A stretch of DNA of 64,000 bases from Streptomyces sp. NBC_00708. GTDB lineage: Bacteria; Actinomycetota; Actinomycetes; Streptomycetales; Streptomycetaceae. The stretch is taken from positions 806,001 to 870,000 of the forward strand of contig CP108997.1 in the NCBI GenBank assembly GCA_036226585.1, in the 5' to 3' direction. Made by a program: the position numbers and the translations under genes. Of the stretch, positions 15,765 to 24,190 are shown piece by piece; the stretch's first letter is position 1, and the number at the start of each line of letters is the position of its first letter. Below the pieces are notes generated by a model. The model ran no database searches. It saw only the letters and a program-made list of their open reading frames with translations, and had not been told where the DNA came from.

Positions 15765-16780
15765 CCGCCGTACAGCTCTTCATCGGTCTGCTGACACTGG
15801 TGGTGAACGCGTTCTTCGTCGGCGCGGAATTCGCTCTCATCTCGGTGCGCCGCAGCCAGATCGAACCACAGGCCGAGGAGGGCAACCGGCGGGCGCGCAG
15901 CGTCATCTGGGGGCTCGAACACGTCTCGGCCCTGCTCGCGGCGGCCCAGCTGGGCATCACGCTGTGCACCCTGGTCCTCGGTATCGTCGCCGAGCCCGCG
16001 ATCGCACATCTGCTGGAGCCCGTCTTCGACGCGGTGGGCGTGCCGCACGGCCTGGTCCATGCGATCTCGTTCGTCATCGCGCTGTCGGTTGCGACCTATC
16101 TGCACATGCTGCTGGGCGAGATGGTGCCGAAGAACATCGCGCTGGCCGAGCCGGTGCGGTCCGCGCTGCTGCTCGGCCCGCCGCTGGTGACGCTGGCCCG
16201 AGCGCTGCGCCCGGTGATCTTCGCGATCAACGCCTTCGCCAACGCGCTGCTGAAGCTGTTGCGGGTGGAGACGAAGGACGAGGTGGCGGCCACGTTCTCG
16301 GACGACGAACTGGCCCGTCTGGTGAAGGACGCCGGCGATGCCGGGCTGGTCGACGACCGGGCGGCCGAGCGGCTGCGCCATGCGCTGGAGCTGGGACGGC
16401 GGCCGGTACGGGACGTGGTGCTGCCGGTGGACCAGGTGATGTACATCCGGGTCGGGGCGACGCCGGAGGATCTGGAGCGGCTGTCGTACGAGACGGGGTT
16501 CTCGCGCTTCCCGGTGATGGACGCCGAGCAGCGCATCCTCGGGTACCTCCATGTGAAGGACGCGCTCGACGTCACCCCGCGCGACATGCCGTTCCCGGTC
16601 TCCTCGATGCGGCCGATCGCCCGGGTGCGGGCGGCGACACCGCTGGACGACGCGCTGACCGCGCTGCGGCGCAGCCGTACGCATCTGGCGGCGGTGCTCG
16701 ACGACGACGGCCGGCTGGCCGGCATGGTGACGATGGAGGACGTGCTCCGGGAACTGGTGGGGCGTCCCCAGAGCCGCTGA
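15761..16780 (+). CDS. CNNM/CorC-family membrane protein, short form
   Basis: 339 residues. It has the same CNNM membrane domain (NAFFVGAEFALISVRRSQIE, AAQLGITLCTLVLGIV, MLLGEMVPKNIALAEP) and CBS pair (GFSRFPVMD, LDDDGRLAGMVTMEDVL). It lacks the CorC_HlyC tail present in the upstream partner. It overlaps that gene by 4 bases. A strong terminator hairpin directly follows, closing the two-gene operon. Confidence 0.92.
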   Translation: MTAVQLFIGLLTLVVNAFFVGAEFALISVRRSQIEPQAEEGNRRARSVIWGLEHVSALLAAAQLGITLCTLVLGIVAEPAIAHLLEPVFDAVGVPHGLVHAISFVIALSVATYLHMLLGEMVPKNIALAEPVRSALLLGPPLVTLARALRPVIFAINAFANALLKLLRVETKDEVAATFSDDELARLVKDAGDAGLVDDRAAERLRHALELGRRPVRDVVLPVDQVMYIRVGATPEDLERLSYETGFSRFPVMDAEQRILGYLHVKDALDVTPRDMPFPVSSMRPIARVRAATPLDDALTALRRSRTHLAAVLDDDGRLAGMVTMEDVLRELVGRPQSR

Positions 16781-16784
16781 ACCT

Positions 16785-16828
16785 TGATCGGTGGCTCCGG
16801 GGGCCCCGTCTCCCGGAGCCACCGATCA
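16785..16828 (+). terminator. Strong hairpin terminator of the CNNM operon
   Basis: A perfect 17-bp stem (16785-16801 with 16812-16828) has a 10-base loop and starts 5 bases after the stop. Confidence 0.88.
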
Positions 16829-16869
16829 CCCGGCGGCGCCGTGGCGCACCGCGATACGATCGCCTCGCC

Positions 16870-17715
16870 ATGGAAATCAATGCCTCTTACACCAGTCTCG
16901 TCGCGGTCGGCGACTCGTTCACCGAGGGAATGTCGGACCTGCTGCCCGACGGCTCGTACCGGGGCTGGGCCGATGTGCTCGCCTCCCGGCTCGCCGCCCG
17001 TACGCCCGGCTTCCGGTACGCCAACCTCGCGGTACGCGGCAAGCTCATCAGCCAGATCGTGGACGAGCAGGTGGACGTGGCGGCGGCGATGCGGGCGGAC
17101 GTGGTGACGCTGGTCGGCGGCCTCAACGACACTCTCCGCCCCAAGTGCGACATGGGCATGGTGCGCGGACGGCTGGAGGAAGCGGTGGAGCGCCTGGCGC
17201 CCTCCTGCAAGAAGCTGGTGCTGATGCGCAGTCCCGGCCGCAACGGCCCCGTGATGGAGCGGTTCCGGCCGCGCATGGAGGAGCTGTTCACCCTGGTCGA
17301 CGAGCTGGCGGCGCGCCACGACGCCGTGGTCGTCGACCTGTACGGCGCTCCGGCGCTGGGCGATCAGCGCATGTGGGACGTCGACCGGCTGCACCTGACG
17401 GCCGAAGGGCACCGCCGGGTCGCCGAGGCGGTCTGGCAGTCCCTGGGGCTGCCGCAGGAGAGCGACTGGCAGACCCCGCTGCCCGCCTCCGCCCCGCCGC
17501 GCTGGGCCACCCGGCGGGTGGAGGACGTGCGCTTCGCCCGGCAGCACCTGCTGCCCTGGATCGGCAGGCGGCTCACGGGGCGCTCGTCCGGCGACGGACG
17601 GGCGGGAGCGCAGTTCAACGCCGAGCTGGGCCGGGCGTTCTGGGTCACCCCGCACGAGGAGGGCGCGGCGGCTCCGGTGGCCGCGTGGCGCCGGGTGGAG
17701 AGCAGCGAGCACTGA
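16870..17715 (+). CDS. SGNH/GDSL hydrolase
   Basis: 281 residues. Block I is VAVGDSFTEGMSD (nucleophile Ser); block II Gly is in ANLAVRGKLISQIVDEQ; block III Asn is in TLVGGLNDTLRPK; block V DVDRLHLTAEGHRRVAE provides the catalytic Asp and His. It has no signal peptide, so it is probably a cytoplasmic esterase or lipase. The ~80 C-terminal residues after the SGNH fold are rich in Arg/Trp and specific to this group. ATG 16870 follows the terminator of the CNNM operon. Confidence 0.9.
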   Translation: MEINASYTSLVAVGDSFTEGMSDLLPDGSYRGWADVLASRLAARTPGFRYANLAVRGKLISQIVDEQVDVAAAMRADVVTLVGGLNDTLRPKCDMGMVRGRLEEAVERLAPSCKKLVLMRSPGRNGPVMERFRPRMEELFTLVDELAARHDAVVVDLYGAPALGDQRMWDVDRLHLTAEGHRRVAEAVWQSLGLPQESDWQTPLPASAPPRWATRRVEDVRFARQHLLPWIGRRLTGRSSGDGRAGAQFNAELGRAFWVTPHEEGAAAPVAAWRRVESSEH

Positions 17716-17727
17716 GGCGCGGCGCTC

Positions 17728-17757
17728 GTCCGGTTCGTAGCAACCCACAAACCGGAC
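17728..17757 (+). terminator. Hairpin after the SGNH hydrolase gene
   Basis: GTCCGGTT (17728-17735) pairs with AACCGGAC (17750-17757) over a 14-base loop, between the hydrolase stop and the purB promoter. Confidence 0.6.
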
Positions 17758-17785
17758 CTCGGCGCTGAGCTGCACAAACCGCCAG

Positions 17786-17791
17786 TAGAAT
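17786..17791 (+). promoter_or_regulatory. -10 hexamer of purB (leaderless)
   Basis: TAGAAT lies 8 nt before the GTG start of purB, and no ribosome site intervenes. The transcript is probably leaderless. Confidence 0.65.
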
Positions 17792-17799
17792 CAGGACAC

Positions 17800-19242
17800 G
17801 TGACTGCTGTGTCTGCGAAGCCTCGCATCCCCAATGTCCTGGCCGGCCGCTACGCCTCCACGGAGCTGGCCGTCCTCTGGTCCCCCGAGCAGAAGGTGAA
17901 GCTGGAACGCCAGCTGTGGCTGGCGGTGCTGCGCGCCCAGAAGGACCTCGGGATCGAGGTGCCCGACGCCGCCCTCGCCGACTACGAGCGTGTCCTCGAC
18001 CAGGTCGACCTGGCCTCGATCGCCGAGCGCGAGAAGGTCACCCGGCACGACGTGAAGGCCCGGATCGAGGAGTTCAACGCCCTCGCCGGTCATGAGCACG
18101 TCCACAAGGGCATGACCTCCCGCGACCTCACCGAGAACGTCGAGCAGCTGCAGATCCGGCTCTCCCTGGAGCTGATGCGCGACCGCACCGTGGCCGTCCT
18201 GGCCCGCCTCGGCAAGCTCTCGGCCGAGTACCGCGAGCTGGTCGTCGCAGGCCGCTCCCACAACGTCGCCGCGCAGGCCACCACCCTCGGCAAGCGCTTC
18301 GCGACCGCGGCGGACGAGCTGCTGGTGGCCTACGGCCGGCTGGAGGACCTGCTGGGCCGCTACCCCCTCCGCGGCATCAAGGGGCCGGTCGGCACCGCGC
18401 AGGACATGCTGGACCTCCTCGGCGGTGACGCCGGGAAGCTGGCCGAGCTCGAAGAGCGCATCGCCGGCCACCTGGGCTTCGCACAGGCCTTCACCTCGGT
18501 CGGCCAGGTCTACCCCCGGTCGCTCGACTACGACGTCGTGACCGCGCTGGTCCAGCTGGCGGCGGCACCCTCCTCGGTGGCGAAGACCATCCGGCTGATG
18601 GCCGGCCACGAGCTGGTGACCGAGGGCTTCAAGCCGGGCCAGGTCGGCTCGTCCGCGATGCCGCACAAGATGAACACCCGCTCCTGCGAGCGCGTCAACG
18701 GCCTCATGGTCATCCTGCGCGGCTACGCGTCGATGACCGGCGAGCTGGCCGGCGACCAGTGGAACGAGGGCGACGTCTCCTGCTCCGTGGTCCGCCGGGT
18801 GGCCCTTCCGGACGCGTTCTTCGCGTTCGACGGGCTGGTCGAGACGTTCCTGACGGTGCTCGACGAGTTCGGCGCCTTCCCCGCCGTCGTGGCCCGCGAG
18901 CTGGACCGCTACCTCCCCTTCCTCGCCACGACCAAGGTCCTGATGGGCGCGGTGCGCGCGGGCGTCGGCCGTGAGGTCGCCCACGAGGCCATCAAGGAGA
19001 ACGCCGTCGCCTCCGCCCTCGCCATGCGTGAGCAGGGCACCGAGCGCAACGAACTGCTGGACAAGCTCGCGGCCGACGAGCGCATCCCCCTGGACCGCGC
19101 CCAGCTGGACGAGCTGATGGCCGACAAGCTCTCCTTCACCGGCGCCGCGGGTGACCAGGTCACCGCGCTCGTCTCCCGGATCGAGGAGATCACCAAGCAG
19201 CACCCCGAGGCCGCCGCATACGCCCCGGGCTCCATCCTCTGA
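17800..19242 (+). CDS. purB: Adenylosuccinate lyase
   Basis: 480 residues. PurB cleaves SAICAR to AICAR and adenylosuccinate to AMP in purine synthesis. Signature FKPGQVGSSAMPHKMNTRSCE (Ser-rich loop) is present, along with the conserved His in AGRSHNVAAQATTLGKRF and HVHKGMTSRDLTEN. The Ser-Ser-Ala-Met-Pro-(H/Y)-Lys core is intact. GTG 17800 is chosen since it begins the conserved N-terminus and has a -10 hexamer 8 nt upstream. The next gene (Mug) starts 25 bases downstream. Confidence 0.96.
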   Translation: MTAVSAKPRIPNVLAGRYASTELAVLWSPEQKVKLERQLWLAVLRAQKDLGIEVPDAALADYERVLDQVDLASIAEREKVTRHDVKARIEEFNALAGHEHVHKGMTSRDLTENVEQLQIRLSLELMRDRTVAVLARLGKLSAEYRELVVAGRSHNVAAQATTLGKRFATAADELLVAYGRLEDLLGRYPLRGIKGPVGTAQDMLDLLGGDAGKLAELEERIAGHLGFAQAFTSVGQVYPRSLDYDVVTALVQLAAAPSSVAKTIRLMAGHELVTEGFKPGQVGSSAMPHKMNTRSCERVNGLMVILRGYASMTGELAGDQWNEGDVSCSVVRRVALPDAFFAFDGLVETFLTVLDEFGAFPAVVARELDRYLPFLATTKVLMGAVRAGVGREVAHEAIKENAVASALAMREQGTERNELLDKLAADERIPLDRAQLDELMADKLSFTGAAGDQVTALVSRIEEITKQHPEAAAYAPGSIL

Positions 19243-19267
19243 CGGCGACGGCCACCGCATCCCGCAG

Positions 19268-19813
19268 ATGACGCCCGAAGAGCTCCGGGCCGCCCGCGAC
19301 CGCGTTGTTCCCGACGTGGTCGCGGGCGGCCTGCGCGTCCTGTTCTGCGGGATCAACCCGAGCCTCACCACGGCGGTCACGGGACACCACTTCGCCTTTC
19401 CCGGCAACCGCTTCTGGCCCGTGCTCCATCTTTCGGGCTTCACCCCGCGACAGCTACTCCCCGCCGAGCAGGCCGAACTGCTCGACCACGGACTGGGTAT
19501 CACCAACGTCGTCGCCAGGGCCACCGCACGGGCCGACGAGCTGTCCGCCGAGGAATTCCGGGCCGGTGGACACATTCTGACCGCCAAGGTCGAGCGACTG
19601 CGCCCCCAATGGCTGGCCGTGGTGGGCATCACCGCCTATCGCACGGCGTTCGGCGACCGCCGGGCCCGGATCGGGCCCCAGGAGCGGACGGTCGGCGGAG
19701 CCCGCGTTTGGGCGCTGCCCAATCCGAGTGGCCTCAACGCCCACTGGACGGCCCGGACCATGGCCGAGGAGTACGGCCGCCTGCGCACCGCCGTCGAGGC
19801 CGGCTCCCCTTAG
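19268..19813 (+). CDS. mug: G/U mismatch-specific uracil-DNA glycosylase (Mug/TDG type)
   Basis: 181 residues. The active-site motif FCGINPSLTTAVTGHHFAFP corresponds to GINPG in Mug, and the intercalating loop is ALPNPSGLNAHWT. GHHFAFPGNRFWPVL is also characteristic. It removes uracil or ethenocytosine opposite G. The second Gly of GINPG is Ser here, a variation I believe occurs in actinobacterial members. It lies 25 bases after purB and may be cotranscribed. Downstream is a short run of imperfect direct repeats. Confidence 0.9.
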   Translation: MTPEELRAARDRVVPDVVAGGLRVLFCGINPSLTTAVTGHHFAFPGNRFWPVLHLSGFTPRQLLPAEQAELLDHGLGITNVVARATARADELSAEEFRAGGHILTAKVERLRPQWLAVVGITAYRTAFGDRRARIGPQERTVGGARVWALPNPSGLNAHWTARTMAEEYGRLRTAVEAGSP

Positions 19814-19850
19814 CGCGGGGCCTCCCGGCCAGCCCTGCGCACCCCGGGCG

Positions 19851-19960
19851 TCGGCCCCGTGTCCCTGGTGCCGGCCCCGTATCTCTCCCGGGTTCCAGCC
19901 CCGCGCCGCCCAGGCGCCGGCCCCCGTGTCTCTCCCTGGTGCTGGTCCCGTGTCTCCCGG
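19851..19960. repeat. Imperfect tandem repeats, CGGCCCCGTGTCTC type
   Basis: Four degenerate copies of a ~25-30 base unit (CGGCCCCGTGTCCCTGG, CGGCCCCGTATCTCTCCC, CGGCCCCCGTGTCTCTCCC, GGTCCCGTGTCTCCC) lie between mug and the converging unknown gene. No gene is seen here. Confidence 0.6.
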
Positions 19961-19966
19961 GCGCGG

Positions 19967-20401
19967 TCAGGGCGGGTCGATCTCTGTCACGACCACGCTC
20001 AGCTCGCAGCCGGAACCGCCCTCTTCCAGGGAGAGCGCCAACGCTATCCAGCGCTCCTCGATGTGCCAGAGGTGCAGGTACTCGCCCCCCGCGACGGTGT
20101 CCGCCCACGGCGCGGGTATCTCCTCGCCGGACACCAGCCGCTCCTGGGCGCTGAACAGGCTGACCAGCTCCGGGTCACCCCAGCGGCTGCCGAGCAGCGT
20201 GACCAGCGCCTCGTGGTCCGCGAGGCACTGGGCACGGCGCTCCAACCGCCCGGCCTCGTCGTCCTCCCAGGCGTCGTCCATGTGGAGGAACGCCGTGTGG
20301 TAACCGGGACCGCTGACTCCCGAACCCGACCGAACACGTTCCACAGGGAACTCACGGGTGCGCATCCCGTCGATGAGGCGGAGGTGATGTGCGGTGGTCA
20401 T
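19967..20401 (-). CDS. Unknown protein, acidic and Trp-rich
   Basis: 144 residues from ATG 20401 (MTTAHHLRLIDGMRTREFPV). I do not recognise the family. Features are a charged middle (DDAWEDDEAGRLERRAQCLA) and a C-terminal stretch with EYLHLWHIEERWIALALSLE ending in a beta-like ELSVVVTEIDPP. There is no signal or membrane helix. It is downstream of the ABC exporter on the same strand but separated by 89 bases. An upstream in-frame ATG exists, but the chosen start removes a poorly coding extension. Confidence 0.7.
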   Translation of the reverse strand: MTTAHHLRLIDGMRTREFPVERVRSGSGVSGPGYHTAFLHMDDAWEDDEAGRLERRAQCLADHEALVTLLGSRWGDPELVSLFSAQERLVSGEEIPAPWADTVAGGEYLHLWHIEERWIALALSLEEGGSGCELSVVVTEIDPP

Positions 20402-20490
20402 GCCGTCAGTAAACCTCCCTCCACTGACAATCGGAGTTTCGCTCCGCACTTTGAGACGGTTTCATCCACCTCGTCCCCCGGACGGGTTGC

Positions 20491-21228
20491 CTAGGCGTCC
20501 CGGCGCTTCAGCGACCACCAGCCGGCGAGCAGGGCCGCGGCGGCCCAGGCCGCGGTGACGGCCAGTCCCGCCCAGGGGCCGAGGCTCCCCTCCGGGTGCT
20601 GGTGCAGAACCAACTGCCCGGCCCGGTCGGGCAGATAGTCCGCGGCGCTGCCGGCGACGTCCCCGACCACGAACGAAACGATGAGGATGAAGGGTATGAG
20701 CACGCTGAGGACAGCGACCGCGCTTCGCAGCAGGAACGTCAGACCGGCTGCGAACAGCGCCATCAGTGCCAGGTAGACACCTCCCCCGAACGCCGCGCGC
20801 AGTGCGCCCGGTTCGCTCAGCCCTATGGCGTCGTCCCCCATGAACAACTGGCCCACGAGAAAGGCACCGAAGCTGGTGACGAGCCCCACCCCGAGCCCTG
20901 CCGCCCCGATGAGGGACACCTTGGACGCGAAGAAGAGGGTGCGATGCGGAACCGCGGCGAGCGACATGCGCAGTGCGCCGTTGGCGTACTCGGTCGATAC
21001 CGCCGTCGCGCCGAAGCTGATGGCCGCGATCTGGCCGAAGTTCAGCGCGTAGAAGGCTCCGAAGAGCAGCTCGGCATCGGCTTCGTCCGCCTCCGCCCGG
21101 CCGACGGTGGCGGCGGTGAGCACGGTGATCGCCATCGTCACAAGGAGGATCGCCGCCAGCGATCCGAACACGGACCGCACCGACCTGATCTTGATCCATT
21201 CCGAGTGCACAACGGTGGTGACGGGCAT
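20491..21228 (-). CDS. ABC-2 type transporter permease
   Basis: 245 residues, six membrane helices (~22-40, 60-80, 100-125, 150-170, 175-200, 220-240). The N-terminus VVHSEWIKIRSVRSVFGSL is the typical ABC-2 permease entry. It starts 2 bases after the ATPase stop, so they form an ATPase-permease pair, probably exporting a drug, lipid or peptide. The divergent histidine kinase/response regulator pair nearby resembles bacitracin-type or antibiotic-stress modules. Confidence 0.9.
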   Translation of the reverse strand: MPVTTVVHSEWIKIRSVRSVFGSLAAILLVTMAITVLTAATVGRAEADEADAELLFGAFYALNFGQIAAISFGATAVSTEYANGALRMSLAAVPHRTLFFASKVSLIGAAGLGVGLVTSFGAFLVGQLFMGDDAIGLSEPGALRAAFGGGVYLALMALFAAGLTFLLRSAVAVLSVLIPFILIVSFVVGDVAGSAADYLPDRAGQLVLHQHPEGSLGPWAGLAVTAAWAAAALLAGWWSLKRRDA

Positions 21229-21230
21229 GG

Positions 21231-22154
21231 TCAGACCTCCTGACGGGCGGCGGACGTGAACTCCGTCGCGTCTGCGGTGAGATCGAGGTATGCCTGCTCC
21301 AGCGTGGTGTGCTCGTCCATCAGCTCCACGACCGGGATGCCTTCCCTCGCTGTCATTGCGCCTATCTCCTCGGCCTTGACGCCCTCGACCGTCCAACGGC
21401 CGTCCTCACTCGGCACGGCCCGGTATCCCTCGCGGGTCAGGACCTCCCCGAAGCGGGTGGGGTCGGTCGTGCGCACCCGGACACGGGGCCGACTGCGGGA
21501 GTCCAGAAACGTACGCATCGGGAGATCTGCCAGCAGCCGCCCCTTTCCGAGAACGATCAGGTGGTCGGCGAACGAGGACGTCTCGTTCATCAGATGGCTG
21601 GAGACCAGCACCGTGCGGCCCTCACGGGCGAGTCGCCTCATCAGTTCGCGGATCCAGACGATGCCTTCGGGATCCAGCCCGTTCGACGGCTCGTCCAGCA
21701 TGATGATGTCCGGGTCTCCGAGGAGGGCGGCCGCTATGCCCAGGCGTTGGCGCATGCCGAGGGAGAACGTCCTGATCCTTCGGCCGCCGACGGGCCCGAG
21801 ACCGGTCTCCTCCAGCACCTCTTCGACCCGGGCGGCGCCCAGGCCGTTGCTCACGGCGAGGGCCAGCAGGTGGTTGCGCGCCGTCCGTGCCCCGTGGGCG
21901 GCTTGTGGATCGAGCAGGGCTCCGACGCGCCGCAACGGGTCCGTCAGTGCCGCGTAGGACTGCCCGCCGATCGTCGCGGTGCCGCTCGTGGGGCGGTCCA
22001 GGCCGAGCACCAGCCGCATGGTGGTGGACTTCCCGGCGCCGTTGGGGCCGAGAAACCCGGTCACGCGACCGGGCCGCACCTGGAAGGTGAGGCGGTCCAC
22101 GGCAAGCGTCCCGCCGTAGTCCTTGGTGAGCTCGTGGACTTCGATGCTGGTCAT
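21231..22154 (-). CDS. ABC transporter ATP-binding protein
   Basis: 307 residues. Walker A is GPNGAGKSTTM, signature FSLGMRQRLGIA, Walker B IIMLDEPSNGLDPEG, and the H-loop is LVSSHLMNE. A ~90-residue C-terminal extension (RVRVRTTDPTRFGEVLTREG onward) is typical of ABC-2 drug exporters. It is cotranscribed with the permease 2 bases downstream. ATG 22154 faces the divergent kinase gene across 106 bases. Confidence 0.94.
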   Translation of the reverse strand: MTSIEVHELTKDYGGTLAVDRLTFQVRPGRVTGFLGPNGAGKSTTMRLVLGLDRPTSGTATIGGQSYAALTDPLRRVGALLDPQAAHGARTARNHLLALAVSNGLGAARVEEVLEETGLGPVGGRRIRTFSLGMRQRLGIAAALLGDPDIIMLDEPSNGLDPEGIVWIRELMRRLAREGRTVLVSSHLMNETSSFADHLIVLGKGRLLADLPMRTFLDSRSRPRVRVRTTDPTRFGEVLTREGYRAVPSEDGRWTVEGVKAEEIGAMTAREGIPVVELMDEHTTLEQAYLDLTADATEFTSAARQEV

Positions 22155-22260
22155 GTCCTCAGCCTCGCCTCCGGGCCGGCTCCTCTCCTCCCCCGCGCGT
22201 GTGGATCACCTCCCTCGCTCGGGGGAGTTGCCGTGCTCCCCCCACTGGCACGATGGCGGC

Positions 22261-23436
22261 ATGTACCACTTCCTTCGCCCGTTGACCGCCTCGGTCACGT
22301 ACACCCGCTGGCTGCACCTGCTCATGCCCGCCGCCGTCGTGAGCGTGTGGCTGTTCATCTCGATGGACACGCCCTGGGTGCCCGTGGTTCTCGCCGCGAT
22401 GATCGGCCTGATACCTGGGATGCGCCTCGCGGAGGGAATCCAGGCGCAGTTGCTGCTTACTCCCGCGGAGCGCGGTAATCCGGACGCCACCATCTCGGTG
22501 GCTCCGTCGACTTCGTGGTCGGAGCGCTGGAGGACCGCTCTCTGGCTGGAGATACGGCTGCTCGGTACGGGACTGACCGGGCTGGCCACGGTGTTGCTGT
22601 CGACGACCGCTGTCGACCTGGTGCGGTCCTCGTTCGGTTCGGCGCCGACCGATCAGGGGTTCGCCACCGGGCTGGGGGCGCACTGGTGGGCGGCTCTCCT
22701 GTCCCCCGTCCCTGTCGTGATGTTGTTCGCCGTGGTGGTGAGCTGCGGCGAGATCATCACGGCCGCCGCCCGGTGGCTGCTGGGTCCGACACCGGTACAG
22801 CGCCTGACCGCGCTGGAGGAGCGCACCGAGCAGCTCCTCGAACGCAATCGGATCGCACGCGAACTGCACGACTCGATCGGGCACGCCCTGACCGTGGCCG
22901 TGGTGCAGGCGGGTGCGGCGCGGGCGACACAGGACCCGGACTTCACCACCCGGGCCCTTGCGGTGATCGAGGAGACAGGACGGGACGCCCTGGAGGATCT
23001 GGAAAGGGTGCTGCGAGTGCTGCGCGAGACGGACGCACCCCCTGGGCAGCGGCCGTCGCTTGCCGAGGCCGACCGGCTGCTGGATTCCGCGCGGGGGTCC
23101 GGCGCCAAGGTCGACGCCGAGGTGACCGGGCCGCTGGAGCTGGTGCCGGGGCCGGTGTCCCGGGAGGGGTATCGCATCCTTCAGGAGTCCCTCACCAATG
23201 TCCTGCGGCACTCGGGAGCCGTTCCGGTCCGCGTCCGCATCCATGTCGCGGACGGCCGGCTGGAGCTGGAGGTGAGCAACCCGCTCCCGGTATCCCCGGG
23301 AGCGCCGGGCGGCGGTGGGAGCGGGCTGCGGGGGATCCGGGAGCGTGCGGCGCTGCTGGGCGGAAGGGCCAGGACAGGGCCGTCCGACGGGGAATGGACG
23401 GTGCACGCGAGCCTCCCGCTGCACGGAATAGGCTGA
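22261..23436 (+). CDS. Sensor histidine kinase (HisKA_3 type)
   Basis: 391 residues. Four hydrophobic helices (~18-35, 40-58, 95-115, 143-165) form the sensor half. The phospho-acceptor is His203 in RIARELHDSIGHALTVAVVQ, the NarL-type dimerisation domain. The ATPase part shows LQESLTNVLRHSG and GSGLRGIRERAALLGG. It pairs with the response regulator 4 bases downstream. The divergent ABC exporter is the likely output. The stimulus is probably cell-envelope or antibiotic stress, inferred from context only. Confidence 0.93.
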   Translation: MYHFLRPLTASVTYTRWLHLLMPAAVVSVWLFISMDTPWVPVVLAAMIGLIPGMRLAEGIQAQLLLTPAERGNPDATISVAPSTSWSERWRTALWLEIRLLGTGLTGLATVLLSTTAVDLVRSSFGSAPTDQGFATGLGAHWWAALLSPVPVVMLFAVVVSCGEIITAAARWLLGPTPVQRLTALEERTEQLLERNRIARELHDSIGHALTVAVVQAGAARATQDPDFTTRALAVIEETGRDALEDLERVLRVLRETDAPPGQRPSLAEADRLLDSARGSGAKVDAEVTGPLELVPGPVSREGYRILQESLTNVLRHSGAVPVRVRIHVADGRLELEVSNPLPVSPGAPGGGGSGLRGIRERAALLGGRARTGPSDGEWTVHASLPLHGIG

Positions 23437-23440
23437 CGCG

Positions 23441-24091
23441 ATGCCGGTAACCGTTCTTCTGGTCGACGACGAGCCCCTGGTCCGCACGGGACTGCGGGCG
23501 GTCCTGGAGGCCCAGCCCGATATCGAGGTCGTGGGTGAGGCGGGCGACGGCGCCGCGGTCATCCCCCTGGTACGGCAGTTGCGCCCCGATGTGGTGGCGA
23601 TGGACGTCCGCATGCCGCTCATGGACGGCATAGAGGCCACCCGGGTAGTGCTGCGCACCGTGCCCGAGCCTCCGAAGATCCTGGTGGTGACGACATTCGA
23701 GAACGACGAGTACGTCTACGAGGCGCTGCGCGCTGGGGCGGACGGCTTCCTCCTCAAGCGGGCCCGGCCGGCGGAGATCGTTCACGCGGTCCGGCTGGTG
23801 GCGGAGGGAGAGTCCCTCCTGTTCCCGGCGGCGGTCCGGCAGCTCGCCGCCGAATACGGCACGAACAAGGCGCGCGAGGCGCTGAAGCGGGCCGCGCTCA
23901 CCCAGCGTGAGGCAGCGGTGCTGCGGCTGATGGCCCGGGGGCTGACCAACGCGGAGATCGCCGACAAGCTCGTGGTGGGGGTGGAGACGGTGAAAACCCA
24001 TGTCAGCGCCGTGCTGGCGAAGTTGGGCGCGCGCGACCGCACCCAGGCGGTGATCGCCGCCTACGAGTCGGGGTTCGTCGCTCCAAGCTGA
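23441..24091 (+). CDS. NarL/LuxR-type response regulator
   Basis: 216 residues. The receiver domain (1-120) has the acidic pair DDE, phospho-acceptor Asp55 in VVAMDVRMPLMDG, and Lys in FLLKRARP. The LuxR helix-turn-helix is LTQREAAVLRLMARGLTNAE followed by VETVKTHVSAVLAKLGARDR. It forms a two-component pair with the upstream kinase. Target sites were not identified; the short region in front of the divergent ABC gene is the natural candidate. Confidence 0.95.
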   Translation: MPVTVLLVDDEPLVRTGLRAVLEAQPDIEVVGEAGDGAAVIPLVRQLRPDVVAMDVRMPLMDGIEATRVVLRTVPEPPKILVVTTFENDEYVYEALRAGADGFLLKRARPAEIVHAVRLVAEGESLLFPAAVRQLAAEYGTNKAREALKRAALTQREAAVLRLMARGLTNAEIADKLVVGVETVKTHVSAVLAKLGARDRTQAVIAAYESGFVAPS

Positions 24092-24190
24092 TCGCGGGCC
24101 TTTCCCGACAGCACCGCAACCCACGGTCGCCCTCCCCCTGAGCAGCGAGTACCATCCGCCTGACATGCGCACGAGCTGGGAGGACACACC

